Assembly (NCBI GenBank): GCA_013407085.1
Contig: JACCGJ010001611.1
Span: 91,725-155,724, forward strand
Direction of reading: 5' to 3'
DNA length: 64,000 bases
Source: Atriophallophorus winterbourni
Taxonomy: Eukaryota; Platyhelminthes; Trematoda; Plagiorchiida; Microphallidae
A program made the position numbers and the translations under genes. The notes under the pieces are model-generated. The model saw only the letters and a program-made list of their open reading frames with translations. It did no database searches and had not been told where the DNA came from. Numbering within the stretch: the stretch's first letter is position 1; every line of letters begins with the position of its first letter. Shown here in pieces: positions 10,500-21,599 of the stretch.

Positions 10500-12480
10500 A
10501 CTTTTGGCCTCATCCTCACAACCCGAAAATACAAGATGCGCAAGTTAGTTTCACCTGCGGCTCTTTCGATCAATCAGCTGATGTTGAAGATTGTTGGCAG
10601 GTGATCCGGAATAATGTCTGTTCCGTTGTCCACACGTCGTCGTAAGGTCCCCCTTGGTTTGACAAGGAGCTTCGGAAACTTTTGCGGCAACGTCAAAGGC
10701 TGTGGTCGATATTCGTAAGCCGGAAAAACGCCACTGACTACGACAATTATCGGGAAGCTAGAATCCTCTGCACGGCTTTGAAAAGCAGAAAACGTATGCT
10801 GTACGAGCAGTGATTGGTTGACGAGTCTACTTGTGCACCAAAACGGATATTAGCATACATTCGTCACCATATATCCCAAAATTGATAGATAGACATTACT
10901 GAGGATGATTTGAAAGCTGAAGCCATGGTTAAGCAATATGCCCCCGCATACTGTCTCGAAGACAGTGATCTCTCTTATGTTGGAACAGTTAGACACAATC
11001 CGCGCTAGGACCAGACGGTATTCATCCGTTGGTTTTACAAGCACTATAAGACGTGTTGTGCGATCCGCTGGTCAGGTTGTTTAAAAAATATGTAACATTA
11101 GGGGTCTTGCCAGAGGAATGGAAACATGGTATCATTAAGCCTATGTTTAAGAGTGGGGACCCTAGTTGTCCCGCTAATTGCAGGCCGGACACACTGACTT
11201 CTGTGATCGGAATTTTTTAGAGAAGTTGATCAAAGGAAAATAGAGCACTTTCTTTTGGGGTGCGGGCGTTGGTGTCCACAACAAGAATTCACCAAAAATC
11301 GCTCATGCGAAAATATTCTGCTCCTGGTGAGAAAGTTTGTGTGCTTTGACTGATTCTGCTCAAGCGGTCGATGTTATTTTTATCGACTTCAGTAAGGCGT
11401 TCGACCGCGTGCCCAACTGCAGATTGCTCAAGCTGGAAGGTTTAGGTATTCAAGGGTGTCCTCTTAAGTGGATCGAGGCATTCATTTCAGGGCGGTCAAA
11501 CCGTGTAGAGTTTAATGGAGTTTTGTCTTCAAAGATGATATCAAGCTCCGGAGTGTCGCAAAGATCTGTTCTTGTCCCATTGTTATTCAAAATTTCCGTG
11601 AAGGACATTCCGGACGCGGTAGCCATAGATTGTCTTTTATTTGCGGATGAGCTGAAACTGTAGGCCTGTCAGTTCCTGCGATGGCCACAAACAGTTGACG
11701 ACTTAGTCAGCTGGACACATCGCTGGTCACTGCCTATAAATGATGACAAGACAGTCGTCATACGCCTATACTCCGATGACACTGCTGGTGAATAATTTCT
11801 AAAAAGTAAGCCTATTAGTGCGGTGACGGCCGAAAAAGACTTAGGGATTCTGGTGATGGATTCATTGAAGTCGAAGGCTGATACTTGTCGGATAATAGGC
11901 AGCGCTAACAGGATGCTCTGGGCGATTCCGCGTTCATTTGCGACCATTACCCTGTAAGTGTTCCAGAAACTTTTCTCTGCGCATGTTCGTCTTCTGTTAG
12001 AATATTGGCTACGTGTTGCATTTCCTCAGTCTAAAGGCGCTGCGCCTCCTTGGAGAGATTACAAAGGAGGGGGACTACAATGGTTCATGGAATGTGCAAC
12101 CTCGCCTACGAGGATAGAAGGAGCTTACTGAAACTTTACCCCCTAGAACTTCGAAGGGAAAGGTTTGACCTGCTCCTGACACGCCGTATTCTTCTCGCTC
12201 AATATGGAGACGAGTTGCTCCGGTACTTCCGATTAGTAGATGAGTTGAGGACTCGTGAGCATGACCTTAAGATGCAGAAGCCTAGGAGGCTAAAGCTGAG
12301 TAATGCGAGCACGCTATCCACGCAGGTGGTGAACACTTGGAACTCTCTACCGAAAGGGATCTTGTCTCTACCATCAGAACAGCTATTCAAAAGCGCGTTG
12401 GATCAGCATTAGTTAAGATGGATGGACCTGATCCCCGGAGTGATTTCGTGGTGTTCCTCTACTCTCAGAAGTGACCCATG
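10500..12480 (+). pseudogene. Decayed CR1-like non-LTR retrotransposon, copy 2
   Basis: Translated fragments follow retrotransposon order. The endonuclease-RT linker is PPWFDKELRKLLRQRQRLW at about 10648. RT then gives GPDGIHPLVLQAL near 11014, VIFIDFSKAFDRVP near 11370, the VSQRSVLVPLLFKISV block and FADELKL at about 11640. The C-terminal domain is a 120-codon frame (12050-12412) ending in VNTWNSLPKGILSLPS. The catalytic FADD box has become FADE and several stops and frameshifts interrupt it. Similarity is to the CR1/L3 type rather than RTE. Confidence 0.85.
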
Positions 12481-12712
12481 TTTATTGCTGTGATGAAGCT
12501 TAAACGAGGTTTTATCCTTTATGCTTTCGATTCAAAAGAGGAAAAACTTTAAATATCCAGCAACCGTAGGAAGAACGCTAATGTGGTTAACTATACATGT
12601 CACACTGAGGTTTTCAAAATCTTTTTTAGCTTATTACACCGTAATATACAATTAAACTAATCAACACAATTTGAATAACAGATGTTTCGCGCGCTGTTTT
12701 TTTCGCCCTTGT

Positions 12713-12741
12713 TCAAGTTCAAGTTCAAGTTCAAGTTGCAC
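12713..12741. repeat. TTCAAG tandem repeat
   Basis: About four and a half copies of TTCAAG. CR1-type elements often end in short tandem repeats, so this may mark the 3' end of an eroded copy. The remaining 12480-12960 interval shows nothing else. Confidence 0.7.
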
Positions 12742-12960
12742 AGGGCTGAAGGTGGCTAAAAGCCAATCACGCGCCCAGATTTCCTTCGACGGTATGCGGT
12801 CGAGCACCCGGCACTTCGATATCGAGTATACAGTTCGTACTTTTCACACGTTCTTGTTTCCGAATATCTGGAAAGTAAGGTAGGGTTTCTCTTCACCAGC
12901 ACGGTGAGAGGTCAGCTATTCAGGAAACAATGCAATAATATGCGTGAACAATGTGTGGTG

Positions 12961-13066
12961 TATGGAATCACTAGCCTAGTTGAGGTAAAGTGAAACACAG
13001 TCATAGACTGCATGTGGGCTAATTTACTGTCAGGTTGTCCTGGCCTAGACAGATATGATAAAAATG
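12961..13066 (-). repeat. Rep-A 3' fragment, diverged
   Basis: Contains GACTGCATGTGGGCTAA, CTGTCAGGTTG and GGCCTAGACAGATATGA. It abuts the 3' end of the CR1 element that follows. Confidence 0.75.
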
Positions 13067-13103
13067 TAAAAATACGTTTTTTTGTTTTTTATAAAGTTTT
13101 TTA

Positions 13104-14612
13104 TTAGACAATATGCGGAAATATGATAGACCATTTAACGTCTAATTCCCTTTTAAAGCTCAACACATTTGGGAGGCTTACTATACAATCTGGGAGCTTG
13201 TTCCAGAAGTTGACCACACGGTTGCTGAAAAAGTGCTCACGTGCCAGCAACCTGGGCCTACTCTTAAGAAGTTTCATGGAATTACCTCTTGTATCTGCTT
13301 TAGGTGCAAGTTTAAGGATTTCAGTAATATTATCACCCGTAAGACCCTTTAGAATCTTGAAGACTTCTATTAGGTCACCTCGCAGCCGCCGTCTCTTTAG
13401 TGAGAACAAACCGAGGTCCTTGAGTCTAGCCTCATAAGGTTTACCTGCCTGACCCTCAACCATCCTAGTCGCAAGGCGCTGGACCCTTTCGAGACATGCT
13501 ATATCCTTTTTTAAGTACGGTGCCCAGGATTGAACGCAGTACTCCAAGTGAAGCCGCACGACTACTTTGTATAAGAGAATAAAGATTGAAGGTTTTCGGC
13601 AAGATAACGCTGAGCGAAGTCTGAACAATTCTCTGCAAGCCTTGTTTGCAGCTTCGGCACATTGAGTAGCCCATTTAAAATCGCCTGTTATAGTAATGCC
13701 AAGATCCTTCACTTTCTGAGCAGCCGCTATTCTGATAGTTCCTTCACCAACTTCTAGTTGGGTTGTCGCTAAATCAGTCGTCAGAAGACAGCTCTTCCCC
13801 AGGTTTAGTGGCAAATCCCAGGTCTTTGTCCACTCGATTACTTTTTCTAAATCAGAGATAAGCGTATCTCTACTGTCGGTTCCTAGGATCTTAACATCAT
13901 CAGCAAACAGGAAGCAGCGTGAACTCAAGCACTCTGCCAGGTCGTTTACAAAAATAAGAAAAAGTAATGGACCAAGCACCGAGCCTTGAGGCACTCCACT
14001 GAGAATCAGTGATTCCTGCGAGCACTCCCCTACAATTCTAACATAGTTAGTGCGATTAGTTAAGAAGCTGTCTAACCATCGATGTAGGTCACCTGTGACG
14101 CCACACATACTTAGTTTGTGCAGAAAGTACCTATGGTTCACCGAGTCAAATGCCTTTTGAAAATCAAGATAGCAGACTTCGACTACTCTCCCTTCATCGA
14201 GGCGTAATGTCACTTCGTCCAGAAAGCTTAGAAGATTGGTTAGGCATGACCTTCCTTTCCAGAATCCGTGCTGGGCATCGGATAGTAAGGAATTGGCTAC
14301 CAAATGTTTACATACCTGGTGCCGAATGATTTTTTCCAAGCACTTGCAAAGAATACTTGTCAGGCTTACTGGCCTGTAGTTGCGAAAATCCGAAATGGGA
14401 CCCTTTTTGTATATGGCTATTACCGCCGCTCGTTTCCAATCATCCGGTAGTATACCCTGAAGTAAGGTAGCTTCGAAAAGATTTCTGATTGCAAGGCTAA
14501 CTATATTCGCGAGCGGTTGAATAATAGCCGGATGTATACCGTCGGGGCCAGCTGACTTAGTTTTATCCAGCTGCAACAGAACTGTGGTGACCATTTCCTG
14601 ATTAACCTCCAC
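13104..14612 (-). CDS. CR1 ORF2, reverse-transcriptase part (502 codons)
   Basis: Complete RT palm and fingers: KSAGPDGIHPAI, FRNYRPVSLTSILCKCLEKI, the GFWKGRSCLTNLLSF block, VCYLDFQKAFDSVNH, LSGVPQGSVLGPLLFLIFVN and the catalytic LFADDVKIL (FADD in place of YADD, normal for this clade). The thumb and C-terminal region continue to RVVNFWNKLPDCIVSLPNVL, the usual CR1 terminus. No internal stop. The upstream part of the ORF has lost the linker that normally joins it to the endonuclease. Confidence 0.92.
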   Translation of the reverse strand: MEVNQEMVTTVLLQLDKTKSAGPDGIHPAIIQPLANIVSLAIRNLFEATLLQGILPDDWKRAAVIAIYKKGPISDFRNYRPVSLTSILCKCLEKIIRHQVCKHLVANSLLSDAQHGFWKGRSCLTNLLSFLDEVTLRLDEGRVVEVCYLDFQKAFDSVNHRYFLHKLSMCGVTGDLHRWLDSFLTNRTNYVRIVGECSQESLILSGVPQGSVLGPLLFLIFVNDLAECLSSRCFLFADDVKILGTDSRDTLISDLEKVIEWTKTWDLPLNLGKSCLLTTDLATTQLEVGEGTIRIAAAQKVKDLGITITGDFKWATQCAEAANKACRELFRLRSALSCRKPSIFILLYKVVVRLHLEYCVQSWAPYLKKDIACLERVQRLATRMVEGQAGKPYEARLKDLGLFSLKRRRLRGDLIEVFKILKGLTGDNITEILKLAPKADTRGNSMKLLKSRPRLLAREHFFSNRVVNFWNKLPDCIVSLPNVLSFKRELDVKWSIIFPHIV

Positions 14613-15658
14613 CGAGCTAAAGGGAGCGCAACAGCTGAATTGTTGGTCTGTATGTACTGCAGTCTAGATCTGTGAGTTTCACAGAATTTGTAAGCCCTCC
14701 AGTTACGGTCACGACATCTAATAGCCTTGCGAATAGACGCGCTCCACCAGGATGGTTTTCCTCGCGTTCTCACTGGTTGTAGAGGAGCAAAATTATCCTG
14801 TAGTTGTAAAAGGTGCCCTTTTATAATATTCCACCTGATTTCTACACTAGGTTCTAATTTGTCTGGTTCCCAACTTAGATTCATTGCTTTAGTTTGTAGT
14901 TGGACGATGTCCATTCGACCAAAGTTGCGGGACATCTTTACTTGAGGACTAGGATGCACTAAAGTCCAGTCAAGAAGAATTACAGCGTGGTCGCTCTTGC
15001 CTAGTGGCGAAAGGTATTTGATTCCATAAAGATCTCTTTCATGAGACGACAGAACCAAATCTAAAGTTGACGGAGTATGTCCTGTCCTAAACCTTGTAGG
15101 TTCCCTTACATGTTGATAAAAGGCTCCGACATGAAACCAGTCTAGATATTGCGACTCAACTGACCCTGGTGAAGGAATTTCAGTACGCCAATCAATGCCC
15201 GGGAGATTGAAGTCTCCGACAATTAGTAATGCGTTGCATTGCCCTTTTAGTACTTCCAATGTGTCCATCAATAATTGGTCGTCTAATGATGAAGCAGTCG
15301 GGCTTCTATAAGCACATGCAAGTGCCAGTCTTCTCCTAGCGACAGTAAGAAATACCGATGTTAGTTGGATTGAGTGAGAAGCGATCTTTATCGATGTCTC
15401 ACTGTGGGGGAAATCTTCGTTTATAATTGCCACTCCCCCTCCCGTAGCACCAGTATCCCTATCCTGACGATAGATGGCATACTTAGTTGATACAAATGAC
15501 GGAACATGATCATCTGGTTTCAACCATGATTCAGAGATGGCAATTATGTCGACCTGGTTTTCCAGTGCAGCAAGCTGCAGCTCACCCCATTTATTACGTA
15601 TACTGCAAGCATTTGTGTACAGTACACGGGTATTTTTATTCTGCGCACATTTTAAACT
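14501..15658 (-). CDS. CR1 ORF2, AP-type endonuclease part
   Basis: Endonuclease of the exonuclease III/APE fold, which nicks the target and primes reverse transcription. The frame can be read back beyond the first methionine to the end of ORF1: VLYTNACSIRNKWGEL and DIIAISESWL are the usual N-terminal motifs. Further motifs are LLIVGDFNLPGIDW, the STLDLVLS block and the catalytic SDHAVILLDW. It ends shortly after NWRAYKFCETHRSRLQYIQT, where sequence to the RT is missing and the frame shifts. In intact relatives endonuclease and RT are one polypeptide. Confidence 0.88.
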   Translation of the reverse strand, partial: SLKCAQNKNTRVLYTNACSIRNKWGELQLAALENQVDIIAISESWLKPDDHVPSFVSTKYAIYRQDRDTGATGGGVAIINEDFPHSETSIKIASHSIQLTSVFLTVARRRLALACAYRSPTASSLDDQLLMDTLEVLKGQCNALLIVGDFNLPGIDWRTEIPSPGSVESQYLDWFHVGAFYQHVREPTRFRTGHTPSTLDLVLSSHERDLYGIKYLSPLGKSDHAVILLDWTLVHPSPQVKMSRNFGRMDIVQLQTKAMNLSWEPDKLEPSVEIRWNIIKGHLLQLQDNFAPLQPVRTRGKPSWWSASIRKAIRCRDRNWRAYKFCETHRSRLQYIQTNNSAVALPLARWRLIRKWSPQFCCSWIKLSQLAPTVYIRLLFNRSRI

Positions 15659-16767
15659 AACTTTACTCGGGGTGGGAGCACCCCGTTTTTTGAAACCGGA
15701 GAAGTTGATAAGTGGCTAGACTGCCCTTGCGAACGAGCTTGCACCGGCCTAATGGCAGTTGTACATAGATTTTCCTCGTTCAGAAGCTTACTGGAAAGCG
15801 AGTTTTTCATGCGCTCGTATTCTACTGGCGGCCCATTTTGGAGTACATCTTCAATGACAACTACCGCAGATGACTTAAACATTTTATGGTGGCTAAGGTT
15901 GATCCCTTTTATGGGAGTTTTCAAGCCAGTTATGGGCGTTTTTGAACGCTTTCCATGAAAATGTGGTTGAGGCCCCTTATCCTGGACAACTTTGAATCGC
16001 CCATTTGTGTAGCGCTCAAGGTAAGCACTTTTTAAAAGAAGCGTATCCCTGTCCTGCTGGTTCATGAATTCTACCAAGATCGGACGAGCGCTATTTACAG
16101 TTGGGTTCCACCGGCCTACACGATGGACCCTTTTTACCTGGTAGTTAATTAGCCCTGCTATGCGCAAAATATCTTGAACCCTGGAACGGTCCATTTGGCG
16201 CCGGGATTTGCTTTCGCGAATCAGCGGCTCTTCCCTATTTAGTATGAGGAGAGTACGAGATCGCCTCGTTTCCGCCATTTTGTGGGGTGCAGCAAGCTTA
16301 CTAACTTGCTCAGCTAACGCATTTATTTGCCTTTCTAAAGCAACGTAGTTAGCTTGCTGTGTTATTACCGGACATTTACCGTTATCGACGGTTTTCTTTT
16401 TTGGGTTCTTTCCCCCCTGTGTTGCTTTTTTATTCTTATCGATGGTACTGCGGACAGGGCCGGGTTTTGTTGACGGGGTTGTTCTTTTTCTTACGACCTC
16501 GGCGTAGGACAACGGAGAACTCTTACTATTTGCCACAACATTGTTTAAACTACTAGCGGAGGTCCTCGGGAATACTTCCCTGGCGTTTCTCTTACACTCC
16601 CAGCATACCCATTCCATGAAACTATTTTTACAATAAGTTTCATAATGCTAGGCAAGAATGCCAGAGCATTCTGGATGCGCCCATCTCTGGCATACATCAC
16701 AAGCTATGCCTTTCACAACCTTCTTACCACATTCAATTGAAATGCAGGGATATGAAACTTTAGGCAT
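15652..16767 (-). pseudogene. CR1 ORF1 protein with PHD-like zinc finger (one internal stop)
   Basis: From ATG at 16767 the frame gives MPKVSYPCISIECGK, then CDVCQRWAHPEC and, after the stop, WVCWECKR: a Cys/His spacing of the PHD type, known at the start of CR1 ORF1 proteins. A single TAG at 16650-16648 lies inside the finger; downstream the frame is open for 321 codons. A lysine-rich segment (KNKKATQGGKNPKKK) follows, then a possible coiled coil (ALERQINALAEQVSKL), then a conserved region resembling the RNA-chaperone part of such ORF1s (RDTLLLKSAYLERYTNGRFKV). It presumably coats the element RNA. With the one stop the copy encodes no complete ORF1. Confidence 0.8.
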
Positions 16768-16800
16768 AGTTTGATTTTTAAAAAAATTTGAATAACTAAG

Positions 16801-17399
16801 AATATATATAAAAATTTTCAAAAACGTAATAGAATATGTTGATTCTAGTTACGATGTGTATATAATGCGATAAATTGATTAACAATTTACAGCAAAAATC
16901 AGAGAACAGCGATTTGGAAATAGATTATGTGGAAGAGCGTGGGAAATACAACCAAGTTGAACGTAATAAAGGATGGTAAATTTACAATGGTAAGAAAGTT
17001 AATTTTACTATCTATGTTATTCGTAATTCCCATATCATTCTGTGTTTTTTTAGAACATTGAATTGAATTGAATTGAATTGAAGTACTTTGAGGAACACAT
17101 TCTGAAAGAGCTGAGGCTTCGGAGTTTATCTCAAGATGTTACATATGTAATAGACATGATACAAAACTGAACCAAACTCGAAAATCTGGCTTCTGTATCA
17201 GATGAAATGTTTGAACGTACATGCCAACTATCAGTTTTACTCGCCACAGACCACGCATACTTGCATCCACAGAAGACAGTTTAGCTGAGCTTACTGCTAC
17301 AGTTGATTAACAATCTGCAATAGCTAAACGCCTAATCTCTCCCATTACACATACTAGAAATCCAACCAGTTCCCGCGTTCAATCTAAAATACTACCCAA
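16801..17399. other. CR1 upstream flank with ATTGA tandem repeat
   Basis: AT-rich. 17057-17082 is a run of ATTGA units, a possible 3'-terminal repeat of another CR1-like copy. No coding signal seen. Confidence 0.5.
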
Positions 17400-17997
17400 C
17401 CATGGTTTTTGTTATTATCATCGCCGTTTTAAATAGAATGTAATTCGCTGCATATAACAATGTGCATATCACTCAAAAAAGCACATCAACCAGATATAAC
17501 TACCGCTGCCACAAGCCAAACACAAAGTCACCTGTTTTACATTTTCCATCGTTCGGCTGGATTTAAGTTTCTCGCCGACGCAGTATCAGACGTTAGTCTG
17601 ATCACACTTTTAAATACCTTCCCCATCTGAATAATTTACAGGAGCCGGGTACGAACATTCGGAGTGCAGGTTTCGTCACTCGACTTAGGTCGACGCCGCA
17701 AATTCGCATGGATCTTAGTGGTTGCTGATGTGAACCATGCGATGTTACTAATGGACATTCTTACCAAATTTATTCTCGTCGTCGAACCTCACAGACGATG
17801 CTTACAGGTAAAACTCTCTCTATCAATTCGGTCAGCATTCGACCTGACATTCCTAAAAACCGCTTCGTCGACCTACACATCCGATCCTGAGCTGACAGCC
17901 TGTCAAAATTTCGGCGCTTGTTATACATTGCGCATTTCACCACATTTTCATTAAAGGGCATGTTTGTTCTTTCCGTCCCACAGGTCTCTTGGAAGGT
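17400..17997 (+). mobile_element. Gypsy (CsRn1-like) element, 5' part: gag end and protease
   Basis: Translation with stops shows a gag CYYHRRF...C...C motif (17412-17475), the unusual CHCC-type gag motif reported for CsRn1-family elements of flukes. A protease follows: FHRSAGFKFLADA (the DTGA active site reads DAVS) and LGRRRKFAWILVVADVNHA plus MDILTKF (17684-17775). The frame reaches a HHIFIKGHV..RPTGL segment and breaks at about 17995, where an antisense CR1 starts. It is dead: the protease active site is altered and stops are frequent. Confidence 0.8.
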
Positions 17998-19300
17998 TCA
18001 AGATTCAAGATTCAAGAATTTGTGGTCACAAAAAGTACATAGCTTCACAATTACCATATCATAGTAAATATGCGTTCAATAAGAGGTATAAAAAAACAAT
18101 TATACGATGTCACTGGAGTCAAGTAATATGCTTACCATGAGTCAATACACAGGCATCGTCAAATCGTTATGTAACAAATAAGTGTCCAAGGTTCGAGTGA
18201 ATGTTTCAATACAGGGAGAGGTGATAATTGCTTCGGGAAGGGCATTCCACAGAAAACAGACACGTACCGAATAGAAATATCGGCGACAATTAGTACGGGA
18301 ATTGGGGATTTGTAGTGCCGCTGAGTGGCTACGTGTAATTACTGATTCACGGTATTTGAACAAATGTTTGAGTGGATGATCTGGAGTATTCAATATTTTG
18401 TAAGTAATGATAACGTCACTTCGAAGTCTACATTGAAGGGGAGTGGGTGGCTTTAGCTTTTTCAACCTTTCTTCGTATGTAAGGTCTCGAAAACCACGCA
18501 CGAGTTTAGTTGCACGATGATATATCCTGTCAAGCAAGAATATATCTTTTTTCATCCACGGAGTCCATGCTTGCGATGCATGTTCCTTTGTGGGAATTAA
18601 GTAGGTCTTCATGATGCTTGGCAACGTTACAGGCGTAAAGGTTCTGAAGATCCGTCGAAGCATACCTAGAAGCTTTGAAGCACGCTTGTAAATGACCTCA
18701 CAATGCACGCTGTTCTTTAGGCTGCCACATATCCAGACTCCAAGATCCTTCTCTGATTCGGTCCAGCTCAAAATCGTCTGCCCAAAGTGATATTCGTACT
18801 GAAAGGGCTTACCGATTTGCAGTAACTTGCACTTTTGAAAATTGAACGGCAGTTTATTTCTAACTGACCATTCGTGTAGTGCATCTAAATCACTTTGCAG
18901 TTTTACGCAGTCTGCAGTTGATTTTATTCGCATCCAAAGTTTAACATCATCCGCAAAAAGAACTACCTTGCATGAGAGCGTCTCAGGTAAATCATTGATG
19001 TAAACTAAGAAAAGCACTGGACCGATAACGGAACCTTGCGGTACACCACTGGAGGTATCAATGGCTCGTGATTGTACCCCGTTAACTCGAACGGTTGCCT
19101 TGCGCCCATTGAGGTAGCTTTCGAACCATACGAGTAGCTGCCCGTCAATACCAATCTGTTTCAGCTTCCGTAGCAACAGGAAGTGATCAACTCTGTCGAA
19201 AGCTTTCGACATATCCAGATAGCACGCGTGCACACTGTCTCCTGCGTCAACCGTTCGGGTCCAATCGTTTAATACCGTCAGCAAGTTTGTCAAGCAAGTG
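17998..19300 (-). mobile_element. 5'-truncated CR1-like element inserted in gypsy
   Basis: A minus-strand insertion with a 383-codon RT frame. The 3' end at about 17998-18020 is a short tandem repeat (AAGATTC units on the plus strand), typical of CR1 tails. The 5' end is truncated inside the RT at about 19293-19300. Gypsy coding sequence resumes immediately beyond. Confidence 0.87.
18142..19293 (-). CDS. CR1-like reverse transcriptase, C-terminal 383 codons
   Basis: Contains ACYLDMSKAFDRVDHFLLL, SSGVPQGSVIGPVLFLVYIN, the catalytic LFADDVKLW, a thumb, and the C-terminal VCFLWNALPEAII. The frame is intact from the truncation point to the stop, so the insertion is relatively recent. It differs clearly in sequence from the CR1 at 13.1-16.8 kb, so it is another family of the clade. 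Confidence 0.9.
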   Translation of the reverse strand: MTNLLTVLNDWTRTVDAGDSVHACYLDMSKAFDRVDHFLLLRKLKQIGIDGQLLVWFESYLNGRKATVRVNGVQSRAIDTSSGVPQGSVIGPVLFLVYINDLPETLSCKVVLFADDVKLWMRIKSTADCVKLQSDLDALHEWSVRNKLPFNFQKCKLLQIGKPFQYEYHFGQTILSWTESEKDLGVWICGSLKNSVHCEVIYKRASKLLGMLRRIFRTFTPVTLPSIMKTYLIPTKEHASQAWTPWMKKDIFLLDRIYHRATKLVRGFRDLTYEERLKKLKPPTPLQCRLRSDVIITYKILNTPDHPLKHLFKYRESVITRSHSAALQIPNSRTNCRRYFYSVRVCFLWNALPEAIITSPCIETFTRTLDTYLLHNDLTMPVY

Positions 19301-20775
19301 CGAGCTAAAATTCACCAAAAACGAGTTTGAACACTTAACGCAACTTAGTATCATTCGCCCGTCTAGTAGCTCCTGCTCTTCACCTCTTCACATGGTAGCT
19401 GAAATGCACTCCAGAGACTGGAGTCAATGCAGCGATTATCGTGTGATTAACCACCTAACTGTTTCGGGCAAGTACCATGTACCACATCTCCATGATTTCG
19501 CTCTGAGATTACACGGCAAACCATTTTTTACGAAACTTGAACTGGTCAGAGCCACTCATTAAATTCCAGTTGCCGATGGCGACATCCGCAAAATGAGTCA
19601 TCACAACCCCGTTTGGACTCTTTGCATTTGTCCGAATGTCATTTGTCTTAAGAATGCCACACAAATGTTCCAGCGCTTCAAAAACGAAGCTTAACGTGGA
19701 CTAACATTCGTCTATCACCATAACGAAGATGCCCTCATTGACAGTAGCTCAGACGATGAGCACGTTGAAAAACTGCATCGAGTTTTTCGTCGGGTCAAGC
19801 TGTACGATATCGTGATAAACCCTAGCAAATGTAAAATTTGGCGCATCATCTTTGGAAATATCCGGTCGTGGTGGAACATCAAGGTATATGCACCACTATC
19901 CGAAAATACCAGATGCCACACTCGATTAAAAAATTATGTGAATGTTTTGTTTTATCAAATTATTACTGCCGTTTATACCTAAACATTGCTAAAAATACTT
20001 CAGCCGAACTTGATGATTAAGCCTACAGTGTTATCTGCGTTCAAGAGTATCAAAACCACTTTGGTAAAGGCTGCACCATTCTCGCACATTAACTGCCAAA
20101 CAGACAGTCCATTAATTTCACTACTAACGTCTCTCAAACTGAATTTGGTGCCCTTTTACAGCAGCTTGATCATAACCAGTCGCAGCAAATGTTTAGGTCT
20201 TGAGTTACTGGCAATTTACTTGCCTATCAAAAACTTACGTTACATTTTAGAAGCTTTAGCTTTTAATGTAAAATTGGACCCCCACTCAACACGAGAAGCG
20301 AAACAACTTGATTTTATTGTCCTGTTCACTTTAGACCATCTTCACATTAAGGGTTCCGTCAATGTTGCAGCTGATACCTTCTCGCGCATGCGCATTAACA
20401 ACATGGAAACCATTGTAGTGTCCTTGTTTCCACTCCTCCAAGCGTTTTTGAGTTTCCCAGACGTTTGCGACTCCATATGCATACCTCGCAACCACATGAT
20501 ACACGCAACAACACACGCCTTACTCAACGTTTACTAGATTTATTAACATGTTTCTCAGTATTTGTACGTACTGATCAAGTTTGAACATCCATCCAACCGC
20601 CATACACTGGTCCTCATCGTGTGATATCTAGACACGCAAAGTTTTTCCCCATACACCGTGACAGAATCTTCAATACTGTTTTCATTGACTGGTCTAAAGT
20701 AGCCTATGTGAAACCATCAACATGTGACATCCCAGACACCTTAATCACAGTTCCACACTTACCTGTACAATAGTC
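19300..20775 (+). mobile_element. Gypsy (CsRn1-like) element, 3' part: RT, RNase H, integrase tail
   Basis: RT starts with KFTKNEFEHLTQLSIIRPSS and continues SPLHMVAEMHSRDW, CSDYRVINHLTV and FALRLHGKPFFTKLELVRA. A degraded palm follows with frameshifts. RNase H remnants are LDPHSTREAKQLDFIVLF and VAADTFSRM (about 20280-20395). The integrase C-terminal module is TGPHRVISRHAKFFPIHRDR with VFIDWSKVAYVKPS (20608-20720). The integrase core is absent, so there is an internal deletion. No long terminal repeats are evident. Confidence 0.85.
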
Positions 20776-21190
20776 ACGTTTTTATTTGACTACTGTACCA
20801 TAGTCATAAAATATACTTTGAATTCCATGCTTAGTATGCTCCGTGCGTGGAGACATTCGTTCGTGGGATTATTTATCTGTGCGGATAATACAAAGGGCAA
20901 TCAATTTTTCAGCTGCTACATCTCCATCATCAGAGTGGAAACCAATCACCTATTCAATACGGGGAATACTATGATGAATATATTCGTTTGTGTATGGTTA
21001 GAAAGTTAACATTCGATGGTTATTGTGTATTTTACCATTACAGCTATTATATTTAACAGAAAGATAACGTAAACCGTAGCTTTTGAGATACAAAGCCCGA
21101 TTTCGCTTGATTTGTAATTTGTGCTACGCCTGTAAAATAAGATAGACATCTATCGATTGGAATATGTTATGGACGGATCGCGTATTCACA
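20776..21190. other. Spacer between gypsy and Penelope-like element
   Basis: AT-rich, with no gene or strong repeat recognised. Confidence 0.5.
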
Positions 21191-21515
21191 ATGCAAGGAA
21201 ATTTGAGCGCAATCGGTTGAAGTAGTTTTTGGGTAACGTTTTGCTTCTGACACAGAAGCTTTGTCAGATTAAGGGTGATATTCAGGACAGGGAACATGAT
21301 TAAGTTGTAGTCAACCCACCACCACTCATTTGACCTTACCGATAAACAGACTATATTACGCCTACAGTGTGTCATGTCTCGTGGGAATGATCAGGATCAG
21401 TGGTCCATTTTCCTCACAGTGTGTATCCACATCAATCTAATACAAGCCAAGGTCAGTTGACACAGCTGCTCACATGCGTAAAAGTACATAAATAACGGGG
21501 CTAAGGCTATTTTTG
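21191..21515. repeat. Left inverted terminal repeat of Penelope-like element
   Basis: Reverse complement of 22753-23079 with a scattering of differences. Outer marker is GCAAGGAAATTTGAGCGCA, inner marker GGGGCTAAGGCTATTTTTGA. Confidence 0.9.
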
Positions 21516-21599
21516 AGAAAAACAAAAATTTAATTAACTAGTGGGTATAAGGTGGACAAGGTTGGGGTATACTAATCTGAGGGCCCTTATGAACGGATA

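Larger units (their letters stand above)
13085..16800 (-). mobile_element. CR1-type non-LTR retrotransposon, nearly full length
   Basis: On the minus strand it carries, 5' to 3', an ORF1 with zinc finger (16767-15652), an AP-type endonuclease frame (about 15658-14501) and a reverse-transcriptase frame (14612-13104). A small linker deletion between endonuclease and RT and one nonsense codon in ORF1 make this copy defective. It is otherwise the best-preserved CR1 in the window and therefore probably young. Both ends are approximate. Confidence 0.88.
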
